Positions 25,901 through 50,240 are shown, counted from the stretch's first letter. The stretch: 64,000 nucleotides of DNA from Mesostigma viride (GCA_009746045.1 RPFO01000667.1:6801046-6865045); one strand, 5' to 3'. Made by a program: numbers and translations. Notes: generated by a model not told the origin, from the sequence alone.

Positions 25901-28183
25901 GGACCTGTGGCAGCGGGCGCCGGTATTAGGGAAGGCTTTCTAGCGGGGCCAGGGCCTGGTTTGCGCGCGGATGAAGCAGTGGCGGATGAGGCCAGTCGGA
26001 GCTGGGTGGTGTTACAGTTCGGCGTCCGGGTGGACAGGTGGCGCGCTCTCGTGCGAATACCATGACTTGTTCTGGGCAGCCTGCCCGCATGCGCAGCAAG
26101 CGGAGGGGGCGGACGAGCGATAGCGGACCAGCAAATGGGAGGGTGCGGGGCTCACATGAGCATGCAAGGGGGCAATAAATACAGGGAAATTTTGTACATA
26201 ACAAGCAACTAGGCTCGCCCCAAGGTGTAAATGGCCCGCCAGCATGACTTGGATGACTTTGTCGAAGCCATCAGCGGAAGTGGCAAAAGAACTTGCCAAG
26301 GAAATGCACAGGCCTGCAGTGGAGCCAAGGTTTCTTATGAAGAAAAGGGGCCTCTGAGATGACAGTACCTATTATTTCATGTTGCTTGGCTCCCAGATAG
26401 GGCACACTGGTAACCGCCTTGGCTTCCTAGGCGTGAAGCAATGCACGGGGTGGTTGATCTCTCGGGCGCCTAGGATCCTCGGAGCTCTTGGTGATGCCTT
26501 AGTTATGATCTACCTAAAAGCAGGCAATCTGAAACCCAGTTGTACGAGTGCATAGGCGATCAAGTGTGAGATGGATTGAATAGAATGAAATCACATGACA
26601 ACAGGTGTGGATGGACACCTTTGTCCTTGCTGGTTCCTGGCTACCATCCTGACTTGAAGAACTGAAAATGCCTCTCCCCTTGGCTAGGGTGCTGAGTGAA
26701 TTACTCTCCCATTGGCTAGGGGGCTGAGTCAATGCCTCTCCCCTTGGCTAGGGGGGCGAGTGGATTCCTTTCCGTTTAGCTAGGGGGGGGTGAGTGAATG
26801 CCTCTTCCCTTGGCTGCCCCATCTTGTTCGCATCACGTCGGTGTGCCCCCAGGGAGGCTTCGTACCCCCACTGAGAAAAGGATCTAAGAAAGGATATAAG
26901 AAAAGATCTTTGATGAACTTGTAATCTTTCGTTGGACAACTGCACTAATGGCCCGACCCGCCACACCACCCTGCAAGCTCGTTTCCCTGCCTCATACCCG
27001 AGCCTACCCCCGCATTATACTTCCACTCCCACTCGCCCGCATGCCCCCTTCACCGCCCTTCCCCCCCCCACCCTCTCCCCTCGCAGTTCGCATTCACCGC
27101 CCGATATGCACCATGAGTGGGTGCAGACAGAGGGAGGGAGGGAGGGAGGGAGGGGGGGAGGGAGGGAGGGAGGGAGGGAGGGAGGGAGGGAGGGAGGGAG
27201 GGAGGGAGGGAGGGAGGGAGGGAGGGAGGGAGGGAGGGAGGGAGGGAGGGAGGGAGGGAGGGAGGGAGGGGAGGGAGGGAGGGAGGGAGGGAGGGAGGGA
27301 GGGAGGGAGGGAGGGAGGGAGGGAGGGAGGGAGGGAGGGAGGGAGGGAGGGAGGGAGGGAGGGAGGGAGGGAGGGAGGGAGGGAGGGAGGGAGGGAGGGA
27401 GAGTGGAAGAAAAACGCAGCCAAGGATAGGGAGGGCAAAAGTAGAAGTTCAGAGGAAAAAGAATATTTTATGGAATTGCTGGACGAGCCAACTAGGGTAC
27501 AGCTGCAAGCGTACTGGCACAGATGGGGGGCAATGTCACACAGGGACATGCATGCGCATGAATGGCGTGCAGGCAAGGCCGTGCGCACCTTTGTTCGGCG
27601 TGCCTCAACTCCCGACTCAGAAATTGAACATACTCTTCAAGCTGTTTAGGCTTTACAAGAAAGAGAGCATCAAACAAATTGAAAGGATTGCAGAAGCGGG
27701 TGTCAGGCGGCAAGGTAGTGCAGGACGGAAGGGCATAAGAAAGTGCGACAGGGCATGACAGGTGTTCAAAAGACGCGTACTTTAAGGCATTAAACCACAA
27801 AAGAGAAAGCTTTCGATTGAAATCTCAAGTGGCAGCCCGTTGCTTACATCCACTTTTGCCCCCGGTGGAGTGCCATGGGATGCGGGGACAGCGATGCGGA
27901 CACGTGGTGGCGTTGACGGAGCGGGTTTATCGACGAGGTCAGAACCGGACAAATCGTTGTACTCCTTTCTGGCTTTCCGGAGTGCGACCTGTGCACGGCC
28001 AAAGGGTGTAGGGCATACGCACATTGACATATCAAGCTCATCGAAGGACCTCACAGTAGGACAATGCAGGCAAACTGACCAATGAAGGGTAAAATAAAGC
28101 CACTGCCACAGGGATTATCATACGTGACTTACCTGCAACTTCTCCATCTGGACTCCAAGAATATAAGCTTCATATTCACCCAT
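13926..28183 (-). CDS. Very large disordered protein with N- and C-terminal coiled coils
   Basis: Proposed exons: 28183-28133 (ATG, 17 codons, donor CAG|GTAAGT), 27988-27848, 26001-21139 (1,621 codons), 18252-18146, 17198-17132, 16209-15792, 14809-14706, 14201-13926. The sum is 6,027 nt, giving 2,008 residues plus stop; all phases match (0,0,0,2,0,1,0). The N-terminus (MGEYEAYILGVQMEKLQ|VALRKARKE...) is a short coiled coil. The giant exon is Gly/Ser/Arg/Pro/Asp-rich, with low-complexity blocks (DGRADFRPDDRPG near 25.1 kb; YGGRRD/APAYGG near 22.4 kb). Its end (WEVEKLHRDVTELQYK) leads into exons 4-5 (LEADREQGELAQGLRDQEWQ), which are again coiled coil. The last exons are basic and Ser/Arg-rich. 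No family is recognised. The last intron donor at 14045 (CAG|GTAAGC) may be used instead of reading on to the TAA-type stop at 13926. It shares an 841-bp divergent promoter region with the CENP-I gene. Confidence 0.6.
16258..16470. repeat. 71-bp tandem repeat, three copies
   Basis: The unit begins GTTAGGTTCTTGTGGAAGGA and ends CTTGATTCAGGAATA. Two copies are nearly identical and the third diverges slightly. It lies in an intron of the large disordered-protein gene (between exons 17132 and 16209). Confidence 0.9.
17554..17660. repeat. 15-bp tandem repeat, seven copies
   Basis: Units ATGAAGGGGCGTGAC / ATGAAGGGGCGTGGC alternate. The array lies in the intron between exons 18146 and 17198 of the large disordered-protein gene. 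The minus strand reads TPLHV/TPLHA repeats, which I regard as non-coding. Confidence 0.9.
18864..19268 (-). pseudogene. Ty1/copia-like gag remnant with CCHC zinc knuckle
   Basis: A 134-codon open frame. It has a CX2CX4HX4C knuckle (CTFCRRPGHSADKC) followed by WKKHPELKP, the signature that typically follows the knuckle in copia gag proteins. A short helical N-part (TIGEIRLLVLEIGDLL) precedes it. No protease, integrase or reverse transcriptase was found nearby, so it is a fragment. It sits on the same strand as, and inside, the third intron of the large disordered-protein gene. A domesticated gag exon is possible but unsupported. Confidence 0.55.
19313..19352. repeat. 16-bp inverted repeat
   Basis: GGCTGTAGTCTAGGGT and ACCCTAAACTACAGCC flank a short spacer, with one mismatch. 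It lies next to the gag remnant and might be a terminus of that element or unrelated. Confidence 0.55.
19944..21138. repeat. 44-bp minisatellite derived from a splice junction (about 27 copies)
   Basis: Minus-strand unit: TACAAG, then GTGGGTTGGCTCACATACAC, then CAGTTGAGGTGGCTGCAG. About 27 tandem units alternate TACAAG and TTCAAG variants. The array runs into the true 3' end of the giant exon at 21139, where the sequence is CTGCAGTACAAG|GTAGGGTGCC, so the gene's own donor junction is the last unit. Each unit therefore carries a GT donor-like start and a GGCTGCAG acceptor-like end separated by 38 nt, plus a 6-nt phase-neutral block. Confidence 0.93.
25020..25215 (-). repeat. Coding repeat of about 12-24 bp (RPDDRPGD / DGRADFRP)
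   Basis: Short direct repeats within the giant exon: plus strand ATCAGGCCTATC / ATCAGCCCTACC variants. They encode runs of Arg-Pro-Asp-Asp and Asp-Gly-Arg-Ala-Asp. The frame is kept throughout, which supports translation of the exon. Confidence 0.75.
26668..26815. repeat. About 45-bp imperfect tandem repeat, 3-4 copies
   Basis: The recurring core is GCCTCTCCCCTTGGCTAGGG followed by a GAGTGA/GAGTCA motif. It lies in the second intron of the large disordered-protein gene. Confidence 0.75.
27128..27402. repeat. (GGGA)n microsatellite, about 275 bp
   Basis: Nearly perfect GGGA tetranucleotide with single interruptions near 27152 and 27270. It is in the second intron of the minus-strand large gene, so its coding-strand copy is (TCCC)n. 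The array is open in several frames (EGGR, PSLP), which I disregard. Confidence 0.97.
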
Positions 28184-29023
28184 AAGCGGTGGTCCAACGT
28201 AAGTGCGCAGGCCAAAAGTTAGAGTAAGGATATCAATCTAGATGAGCCCGGCACGACGATCATGAGAGTTTCGAAAGCCGCCCCACGGCCCCTTTCTCGA
28301 TGTCTTCTTACGTATCGCATATGGTACCTAGTTATCATAGGATTCCGAGGGATGGATTTGTTTGCGCAGCATCCTCAACTCCTATGCCATCGTCGGATAA
28401 ATAGCTTCCAGCAAAACTCGATTGCCGTCGAGTAGACGTGAGCGTAATCTTCATTTCAAAGGGGTCCTGAAGCTTGCTCTCATTTCCGCGCATAAATCGA
28501 ACTCCGAGCTCGATCGTTTCTTGTGGCATGGGACAGCGGTCACGTGGCGTTCCGTTCGCCATAAATTAAATCGGCAACCATTGAAAACAACACGTAATAT
28601 AAAAAATTACATTCCCAACGTTCGCGGGACCTCGCGCGCGCAATTCGTTTTTTCTTGGACGAGCGTCGAGCAACCTCCGCATCAAAGGGGCGGCCGTACC
28701 GCGTCTAGTACGGAAATACGAAATGTATACTTTCAGGTATACCTGTAGTAACTTAAAAGAAAATTTGTACTCATTCTAGGCACAACATGTACAGCTAGTC
28801 GCTCTGCCTCGCCGAGGCATCCTGTGCCAGCATACGCATGTCACCTGTCGTCGTACACACTGCACAGCTGACAAAAATTATTGCAGAGCACAGTTATGGA
28901 CGCCGATCCAAGGAGCGCAGAGCGAAATTGATGGCATTTCACTCGAAAATGCTACATGCCGTCTTGCAAAACGATGCTGCTCTAAGGGATTCTTCATCGT
29001 AAAGAACATGCTGCCTTCACAAA
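28184..29023. promoter_or_regulatory. Divergent intergenic/promoter region between the large gene and CENP-I
   Basis: 840 bp separating two ATG codons on opposite strands. No exon was recognised. It is AT/GC balanced, with CG-rich patches near 28620-28690. It presumably holds both promoters; no specific element can be named. Confidence 0.5.
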
Positions 29024-43010
<13,987 letters not shown>

Positions 43011-44378
43011 CCACCTACTGAAGCTGGGCGATGTCAGCACACCAAGGAGGGTCATTGGTTCTGTGATTTATTATGGCGCGGCACACAACTGCAGCTCAGG
43101 CTGAACTTCCGCAGCTATATGTCTGTTGTGGCTCATTTCTGTTTGGACTATGAAAGCACGATCTTGTGCAAGTTGCATGCAGTGGGCAGTCCATCAGGGC
43201 GTCGAATCACAGGGAGAGCCTAGCAACTATTGTTGGTGCAATACAGCCTCCTCTCAGCAAAAGCAGAGTGGATGCAGTACGGCTGCCCCATCTGTCTAGA
43301 GGCCACGTCAGATAGGCACGAAACTCAATTTTCATGCAGGCGCCATTTTAATGGAAAATAAAAGCCTCTACTGGACTCTGACGGTTTGTATGCACATTTC
43401 CAGGTCTTAAAGTAAGTGAGACAACTATTCCTGGACGCATGGCGATCCAACGTTGTGGAAGAAACATTACCAGGTCTGTACGTTTACCCGCCCCCAGCCC
43501 CCATGCGGCCATCATTTATGTCATCGTCCTTGTCAGTTCAACACGGATCAGCATGGCGTGGGCGCAACTCCATGACCACCGCCGCTGGTGGAGCAACCCC
43601 GCCCTACCCCGGATCGTCAAGCGTTACCTCTTCAAGGTCGTCATTCTGACGATCCTGACCTAGGGCGCCGAGACCTGGACACTGACGCAGGAGCTGGAGC
43701 AACGACTCGACGGCAAGGTCACCAAGCTGCTGCGCAAGGCCCTTAACATCCCCTTTGGTTTGCACATTAGTAATGAGGTTTTGTACGCTGATTTGCCAGA
43801 ATGTTTCCCACATTCTTAGGCACAGGCGCCGGCTAGGCCTAGCCGGGCACCTGGCCCGCACAGATCAGGTAGACACATTATTAGATAGACTAGCTGGCAC
43901 CATGCCCGCCCAGCCTGGGCGTTCTGTCCTCACCTGGCGTGCCCCAGGCCGCGTGCGGCAGGGCCGCCACCCGTGGACTTTTCGTGATAGACTCGGCATG
44001 GACATGTGCTACACTAGACGTGATGGGCTCACACCCGGGCAGCCTCCTGGTTTGTCTGTAATATGGAGGCTGTAATATGGAGGCACGCACTTAAGTTGTT
44101 CATGCGCATGATCCTCAACCGCCTTCGTTCTGCTCTCGACTGTCACCTTGGGGAAAGTCAAATGGGCTTCCGTCCTGGGCGCAACACCGTCATGGCCATC
44201 TTCGTCGCGCGTCGCCTCTTCGAGGAAATCGCTCTCCTGCAACCTGGTGAGTTTCCCGCCATCCTGATCTTCGTCGACTTCATCAAGGCTTTTGATTCTG
44301 TCCTCTGGGACGCTCTATGGGCTGTACTTGCTCGCGCTCGCCTCCCCACTCCCCTGATTACCGTCATCCGCACGCTGT

Positions 44379-45530
44379 ATGAGGGGTCGACCACTTCGGT
44401 GCGCACTCAACACGGCATTACCCCGCCATGCCCACTGCAGACCGGCGTCTGGCAGCCTGGGTTGCGTCCTGTCGCCGTACCTGTTTATTATTGTAGTGGA
44501 TTATGTCATGCGCCAGGCACGTGCTCGCTTTGCTAGCATTGCAGGCCGTGCCCCTGGCCTAGCGATCACGAACGAGCTTGGGGAAGGGGGGCCGACTAAC
44601 AAGCAGAACTTACTAGCTGACCTCATTTATGCCGACGATATCACGCTCATCGAGAAGCCGGAGTCTGCCCAACTTTGGCTGGACTGCCTGGCGCTCGAGG
44701 CTCAGGCGGTTGGTCTAGAAATCAGCCCCAAAACGGAGGCCCTGGCCCTCGGCATGGCAGGGCCCCCACCCACACTCCGCCTCTTAGACGATGCCGAGGT
44801 CAACTACCCTCCTTCAGGCCGCTTCAAGCTGCTCGGCAGTTGGCTTCCCGACTGCGAGGACGACATGACGACACGGATCGGCATGGCGTGGGCGCACCTC
44901 CATGACCACCGCCGCTGGTGGAGCAACCCCGCCCTACCCCGGATCGTCAAGCGTGACCTCTTCAAGGTCGTCATTCTGACGATCCTGACCTACGGCGCCG
45001 AGACGTGGACACTGATGCAGGAGCTGGAGCAACGACTCGACGGCGCCGTCACCAAGATGCTGCGCAAGGCCCTTAACATCCCCTTTGGTTTGCACATTAG
45101 TAATGAGGATTTGTACGCTGATTTGCCCTATGTTTCCCACATTATTAGGCACAGGCGCCTGGGCCTAGCCGGGCACCTGGCCCGCACAGATCAGGTAGAT
45201 ACATCAGATAGACTAGCTGGCACCAAGCCCGCCCAGCCTGGGCGATATGTTCTCACCTGGCGTGCCCCCGGCCGCGCGCGGCAGGGCCGCCACCCGTGGA
45301 CTTTTCGTGATAGACTCGGCATGGACATGTGCTACGCTAGACGTGACGGGCTCACCCCCGGGCAGCCTCCTGGTTTGTCTGTAATATGGAGGCAGATGGT
45401 GCGCAAGGATAGATGGCAAGTAGTGATGAAGGAGACCACCCCCAAGCCTGTGGGGGCTCCGCGTGTGACCAAGTATGGCATTCATAGCGATTCGGGCCGC
45501 GGTGCCCGCACCCCTGTAACTAGGACCTAG
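44379..45530 (+). pseudogene. LINE reverse transcriptase C-terminal part (broken)
   Basis: Open frame containing LADLIYADDITLIEKPES (the YADD catalytic box), thumb-like sequence and a C-terminal GLAGHLART / QGRHPWTFRDRLG region typical of LINE RTs. The upstream RT half is in another frame at 44063-44536, because of a 4-bp insertion near 44455. No endonuclease part is present here. Confidence 0.8.
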
Positions 45531-45592
45531 ATGATAGCATATACCATCCATCATTCCATCCCATGTTCCCCTCCCACTGAGGACTTATGCTC

Positions 45593-45611
45593 ACGTGACG
45601 CAGTCACGTGT
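45593..45611. repeat. LINE 3' UTR hairpin CACGTGACGCAGTCACGTG
   Basis: 8-bp perfect arms around GCA, followed by TCTATTAATTAATTAATTAA. The same motif occurs in the 50.7-kb copy, in modified form at 51.0 kb, and degenerate at 54.79 kb. It is a plausible recognition structure for the element's reverse transcriptase. Confidence 0.8.
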
Positions 45612-45630
45612 CTATTAATTAATTAATTAA

Positions 45631-46073
45631 GGGGAGGTGGCACCCCAAAAACCTTAAAATTTGACATATGCTAATATCACTTGAAATTCATTTGCACAAT
45701 GCTGAATTATGATTGGGGGCACTTAATAACATCTCTAGTGAGTTGTCCATGCACTTGTTGGGGGTACTACCGCCATATATACGCCAATAATGCGCTATAA
45801 ATAGCAAAAGACGCTAATTAGGGCTGCGTATGCCCCAGCCAATGCACTTATTTGTTGGCTACCAAAAATCAAGGTCATATAGTTCCCTGAGTTTGTAGCT
45901 TGCTGAGCTATTTACATCATGGAAATGGCAAAACCTTGAACAGTTATTAATTTTCCCGCAAAACAGGTCATTTTTTACCGGACATTGGGAATAAACATAT
46001 CATAAACACTTCCGATAAGGCCACAAAATCAACAAAAATTCGGCTAACAGGGGGACAGCAGTGTTCCAAGTCC
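45631..46073. other. Intergenic AT-rich stretch, nothing recognised
   Basis: About 440 bp between the LINE fragment and the direct repeat next to the PHD exon. No open frame or repeat was identified. Confidence 0.5.
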
Positions 46074-46459
46074 CAGGTCATTCCGACAAGTCTAGCTCAA
46101 GTTATTGCGTCAGACGTGTTTTCAGAAAAATGCCCGCTAAAACAGAAAATGTCACTATATCAGCCCTTGTAAGCATCCTGCACAAGGCAGGCAGGGCAAA
46201 ACCAATCCCCCTTGGGCTCCTTAGTCAACGGGGGGTCAGCGCAGCACCCATGCAGTCCTCCCTTGCACCCGAATGTGCTGCACAGCAGGAAAGGGACACC
46301 GTCAATTTCATCCGGGGACGCACATGCAAGGCAAGGAATATCATCAACATCATTCTCATCATCACTACTACCTTCCCCATCGTCCCCCTGCCCCTCCCTT
46401 TGCATCACGTCGTGGCAGCCACCCTTAAAACAGGTCATTCCGACAAGTCTAGCTCAAGT
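46074..46459. repeat. 29-bp direct repeat flanking the PHD exon
   Basis: CAGGTCATTCCGACAAGTCT followed by AGCTCAAGT occurs at 46074-46102 and 46431-46459, identical in both, bracketing about 330 bp that contain the PHD finger. Confidence 0.85.
46160..46438 (-). CDS. PHD-finger exon (partial gene)
   Basis: An open frame with acidic DDGEGSSDDENDVDD, then a Cys4-His-Cys3 PHD finger: CLAC, LLCSTFGC, GGLHGCC, then DWFCPACL. PHD fingers bind histone H3 tails, and the spacing and the terminal WFCPAC are characteristic. The frame ends LVQDAYKG and stop at 46160, possibly after a donor (CTT|GTGCAG). Upstream exons on the minus strand are expected toward 47.8 kb; a candidate starts at ATG near 47808 (MSEPSMEERPLLRAWARDLR) and ends GGCAAG|GTATAG. 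The exon is bounded by a 29-bp direct repeat. Confidence 0.65.
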   Translation of the reverse strand: MTCFKGGCHDVMQREGQGDDGEGSSDDENDVDDIPCLACASPDEIDGVPFLLCSTFGCKGGLHGCCADPPLTKEPKGDWFCPACLVQDAYKG

Positions 46460-47739
46460 AATAAGGTTATGCGTGCTAAAACCTGAACATAAGCTTAAGG
46501 GGGGGTTCTTTGTATATGGCCACTTAGGCATGCTGTTTTCCATCCAAAAAGCCAGAAAGCATGCCCCACTCGATCACAAAACATAAGCAAACGGCTAGGC
46601 ACCACATCTGCCCTCACCTGCCCTCGGCATGGCCAACCTTGCCAGCGCAAGCATAGCAACACGATCGCTAGGCATACATGCCAAGAGAGCATACACTATA
46701 CTCTACCCAAGGTTACCTTGTAAACTTCATGCCAAGAACTCAGCAAATCTATGATCAAAAGCACATATAATTAACTTAGCACACTGATGACGACACATGC
46801 TCAAGGTTGGGGGTCACTGTGGCACGCACTGATGGGTTTCCTAGACGACCACTCACCACCTGACAAGGCGCTAAGGACCACTCAGAAAGCAAGTAAACAC
46901 AATCACACTTTACATGCCATCAACATGCATCAAATCCATGCTGAATATGTTATGAAGTACAAATGGGTGGCCACGCACCTCATACTCCTTCACCGTCCCT
47001 CGAGCATGGCCAGACTTGTACGTGAATAGCAATAATGATGATGGCACTAACATGCATTACCAGCATTTTCTATGTTTCTCCCAGGTTAGAGTGTAAGGGT
47101 TATGCCAACCAAGCTTACCAACACAGCAACAACTCCTTAACTGCCCTACCCGACATGGGCAACAAACTGGAACTATGGAGGGCAAGGAACCAAGGAGATC
47201 ATGGCATACAAAGCTTGCATGCAGTCAACCATGTCAACCATGGTTGGCTCAGCACATTGCTGTCTTGTCACATCATCATAACAAGGAAAGCTCAAATAAA
47301 CCAATGATGGCAGCTATCTACATGCAGTCACACAAATGCAATATCTCCAACATGATCGTCGATAAAAAAACTTCCTTCCCTGCACGATAAAATGCAAAGA
47401 AACCAGTGGCGGCCGTTCAGCTTCTGACCGCTGTGATGCCGCTGCGAGGAAAGGGTGCGTCACTATCACACAACAAGAAGCGTCCATACGCACAACATCC
47501 TTGCCAGAACACGTGCTATGAAATCCCTTACGCCTTCCCTAGGATCTATCGGCTGAGACTAAAGCGGATTTGATCAAGACATCAACGAAAACAAGCTAAA
47601 GCTGCCAGGTATTCGTCAACACGACGGCGAGCAACGGAGAGTTAACTGGCGGAAACTGACCAAAACGAACGCAAAAAACTTCGAACGATGAGCTCTTCGA
47701 AGAAAGAACTGATAGTAGATAACAGTCGCCACAAATCTA

Positions 47740-47815
47740 TACCTTGCCCTCGTAGATCCCTCGCCCAGGCGCGCAACAACGGCCGTTCTTCCATGGAAGG
47801 TTCCGACATGCACTG
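47740..47815 (-). CDS. Candidate first coding exon of the PHD gene
   Basis: ATG at about 47808 opens MSEPSMEERPLLRAWARDLR and ends at a GGCAAG|GTATAG donor. It is supported only by composition, the donor and its position upstream of the PHD exon on the same strand. Alternative frames are also open here. Confidence 0.25.
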
Positions 47816-48450
47816 CGCAGGCCTGAAGAAATACTTACCGAGAATGGCCGAAAATGTAGCAAAAAGCACCCGTTCGGTTTAGAATTCGATGCTACCGATA
47901 TGAATGCATCCTTCACGGTCAAAAAGACCCCCCAAACTGAGAATTTACTGCCGCAATCACGAATTCTATTTTATTCCGCGCGACCAAAAAATGCAGATTA
48001 CCCCCCATGCCGATGGCAGTAAAAGAAAGCAGCGATATTGTAAACCAGCCACTTGCCGCCGCATCCCAACATCATTAAATCATCGTCTTCAGCATCCAAG
48101 CATTTTTTTTGCATTTCTCTAGCCCTACATTGCTAGTTTCGCCTAAACGCAGTCGCCATGGCCACTTCCGCAAGTGGTGCGCGCACGGAGCACCCACTTT
48201 TCACGGTACGGCCGGTGCCGCGAATTTTTTCGCGCGGAAAATATTCGGCGCGCCACGTCCCCTTAATGGAGGCATGGGCACAGTGCATGTCGGGTGGCCG
48301 GCCATGTGCTAAATGGAAGATGGTACAGAGGTCAGGTTTATCAGGGAGGAAGCATTATAGCTCTAATCCCGCACTGCAGCCGGCTTGTCGCAAACATCAC
48401 GTAGACCTGGGCCAGCATCGATCACCTTCACTACACGCACGCATGCGCAC

Positions 48451-48810
48451 TAATTAATTAATTAATTAAAATCATAGCTCCGTTGGGAGCATATGTAACA
48501 CATAGCCCTGAGAAAGGGGCATCTATGGGTTTGTAATACAATCAGGGCTACAACCTGCAGGTGGAGGATGTACAACTGTCACCTGCTCTGGGTGCACAAG
48601 GTGCACCTGCACCGCCATGATGGTTCATGCCTCCTTAACAAGCACAGGCACCCAGGGGGGGCTTGAGGAGAGGGCCTAGAAGGCCTGCATGACATATGGG
48701 GTGGAGGGTATGTGGCTAGGCTATAGCTGGTGTACACATGGCATCTCAGCAGAGAGTAACTCCCTGCATAGGCATCGCATGGCTAAATTCTTAATGCATC
48801 ATCCATGGGA
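48451..48810 (-). mobile_element. SINE-like element, longest copy
   Basis: On the minus strand the element ends with TAGCTATGATTTTAATTAAT-type sequence and a (TTAA)n tail (plus-strand 48451-48470). The body to about 48647 matches the 12.8-kb copy. The extension to about 48810 (GAGAGTAACTCCCTGCATAG, AATGCATCATCCAT) matches 50870-50977. It is non-coding. No clear A/B pol III boxes were found. Confidence 0.65.
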
Positions 48811-48840
48811 GGTCCCATTGTAGGCTGGGCGCACTAAGGT

Positions 48841-48935
48841 GCACACACACACACACAAATATGCAGCCGGACACACACGCACAAACACGCACACACACAT
48901 GCACACACACGTACACATGCACATGCAAACCAAAT
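48841..48935. repeat. (CA)n-rich microsatellite
   Basis: Interrupted ACACAC runs with CACGCACA variants. Confidence 0.8.
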
Positions 48936-49258
48936 GTGCTAGCTTGCTGCATTATGCGTAACAAGGCATCTGTCCCCGGCCCACCACATTCATCTCAAAT
49001 GGCAAGGGCCACGCACCGTGACCCCCTACATGGCCTGCAGAGTGGTGAGCACTGCCCACGCCTGCAGGAGCAGCGGCCGGTAAGGCGGAGAGATGTTTGT
49101 GGCTGGAAACCTATGATTGACGGGATGGGCGAGTGAGTGGTGGCTCGACAATTAATTGGTGGACAGATCGGGATCGAGTCTATGAGGTCAAGGCCCTAGG
49201 GGCCGTGTGCATGCAAGGGCGCAAGGGCATTGGCTACAGGACGTTGGCCTTGGGTGCC

Positions 49259-49292
49259 TGTGGTGTAAGTGGTTCGAACCACTTACACCACA
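49259..49292. repeat. 34-bp perfect palindrome
   Basis: TGTGGTGTAAGTGGTTC and its exact complement, with no spacer; the centre is TTCGAA. The core GGTTCGAACC resembles a tRNA T-loop/B box, but no cloverleaf surrounds it. Confidence 0.9.
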
Positions 49293-49862
49293 GACTGATC
49301 AGGTGAGGTCACTGGCCTACTGGAAGGCATGTGGGCGGGCGGGCAGGCTGTCAGACCAACTTCATTGACCACCTGATGGACGACTAGATTAGGAGGGCAT
49401 TGGAAGGGATACTACCCTGAGGGGGGTAGGAGCTCGGGGGAGCCGGAGAGGGAAGTGGGACAGATGGGTAAGGGGGAAGGGGGAAGGGGGAAGAAGGGGG
49501 CCAAGGGAGGGCGAACTAGAGGGAAAGGTTTAGAAAAAGCTGTCAAGCATCATGCAGTCCGCTGCGTGAGCTGGAAACCCAGCTAGCGGGAGCACCCCCA
49601 CAGGCGGCTCATGCAGCATTGCGATTCCAATTGGGAACGCATTTGTGACACCAGTGCAGCACGCCGAGGACACCACGCACATATGCTTGCACTGCATGCG
49701 CGGGTGTGTGATCGAGCTGGCCGTCCTGAGCAGCAGCAGGCGTCAAGGGGTCTTATTGAGGAGCTTTTAAACACGTCAGCCAACTGCTGAGGACTGTGTA
49801 AAGGTCAGCAACTGACTGCGCCGGGGGGTGTTGGGCAGCCACCAACTGCATGTTGAGGAACG

Positions 49863-50240
49863 TTGGGCAGCAAACAACCGCAGTGCATGGAGCTGCCAGG
49901 TGTGACACTGCAGGGCGCCTACCGGCTGCCCCATCCACGGGACAAGGCTGGGCCCCCTCCAGCACTTGGTCGGCTCACCTTCAGCGACATCACAGCCCGA
50001 GTTCGGTTCCTCTCTCGCCGCAAGAAGCTGGTGAACACCTCCTGGTCGCTTGACGACGACCTGACGCCAGCCCAGCAGCAGCAGCGCCGCGATCAGCGGC
50101 CCGACTACATCCGCCACAAGACCAACCCCAAAAAGCCCCATTTAAGTGTACTGGTGGGGCAGGGACCTTTATGTCAACAAGAAACTGTGAAAGGCCCCCC
50201 GGGCTCCCCAGGGATAGAGCACTCTACGCTAGCTGTCTAG
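49863..50240 (+). CDS. Possible TE-derived ORF fragment
   Basis: A 125-codon frame, basic in the middle (FLSRRKKLVNTSW, LTPAQQQQRRDQRPDYIRHK). The LTPAQQ...R pattern resembles nucleic-acid-binding linkers of algal retroelements, but I cannot assign a family. It is surrounded by mobile DNA. Low confidence that it is a functional gene. Confidence 0.3.
   Translation: MGSKQPQCMELPGVTLQGAYRLPHPRDKAGPPPALGRLTFSDITARVRFLSRRKKLVNTSWSLDDDLTPAQQQQRRDQRPDYIRHKTNPKKPHLSVLVGQGPLCQQETVKGPPGSPGIEHSTLAV

Larger units (their letters stand above)
43541..45630 (+). mobile_element. Composite LINE fragment (two pieces, same orientation)
   Basis: Piece A, 43541-44070, equals the RT C-terminal/tail-coding part. 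It joins through a duplicated TGTAATATGGAGGC to piece B, about 44087-45630, which runs from mid-RT (VDFIKAFDSV) through YADD to the 3' hairpin and (TTAA)n tail. Piece B is nearly identical to the full-length copy at 51-54.5 kb. Piece B's frame is broken by a 4-bp insertion (CCTG) near 44455-44459, and piece A carries stops (for example TAG near 43662). Defective on sequence grounds. Confidence 0.85.

Noticed and set aside
21125-25929. Numerous plus-strand frames opposite the giant exon
   Set aside because: GC-rich shadows with no domain; splice phase and repeats support the minus strand.
26932-27758. EGGR and PSLP open frames through the GGGA array
   Set aside because: Same reason: tetranucleotide period, no flanking conserved protein sequence.
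49230-49292. tRNA gene suggested by GGTTCGAACC
   Set aside because: No acceptor, D or anticodon stems can be folded; the motif is the centre of a palindrome.
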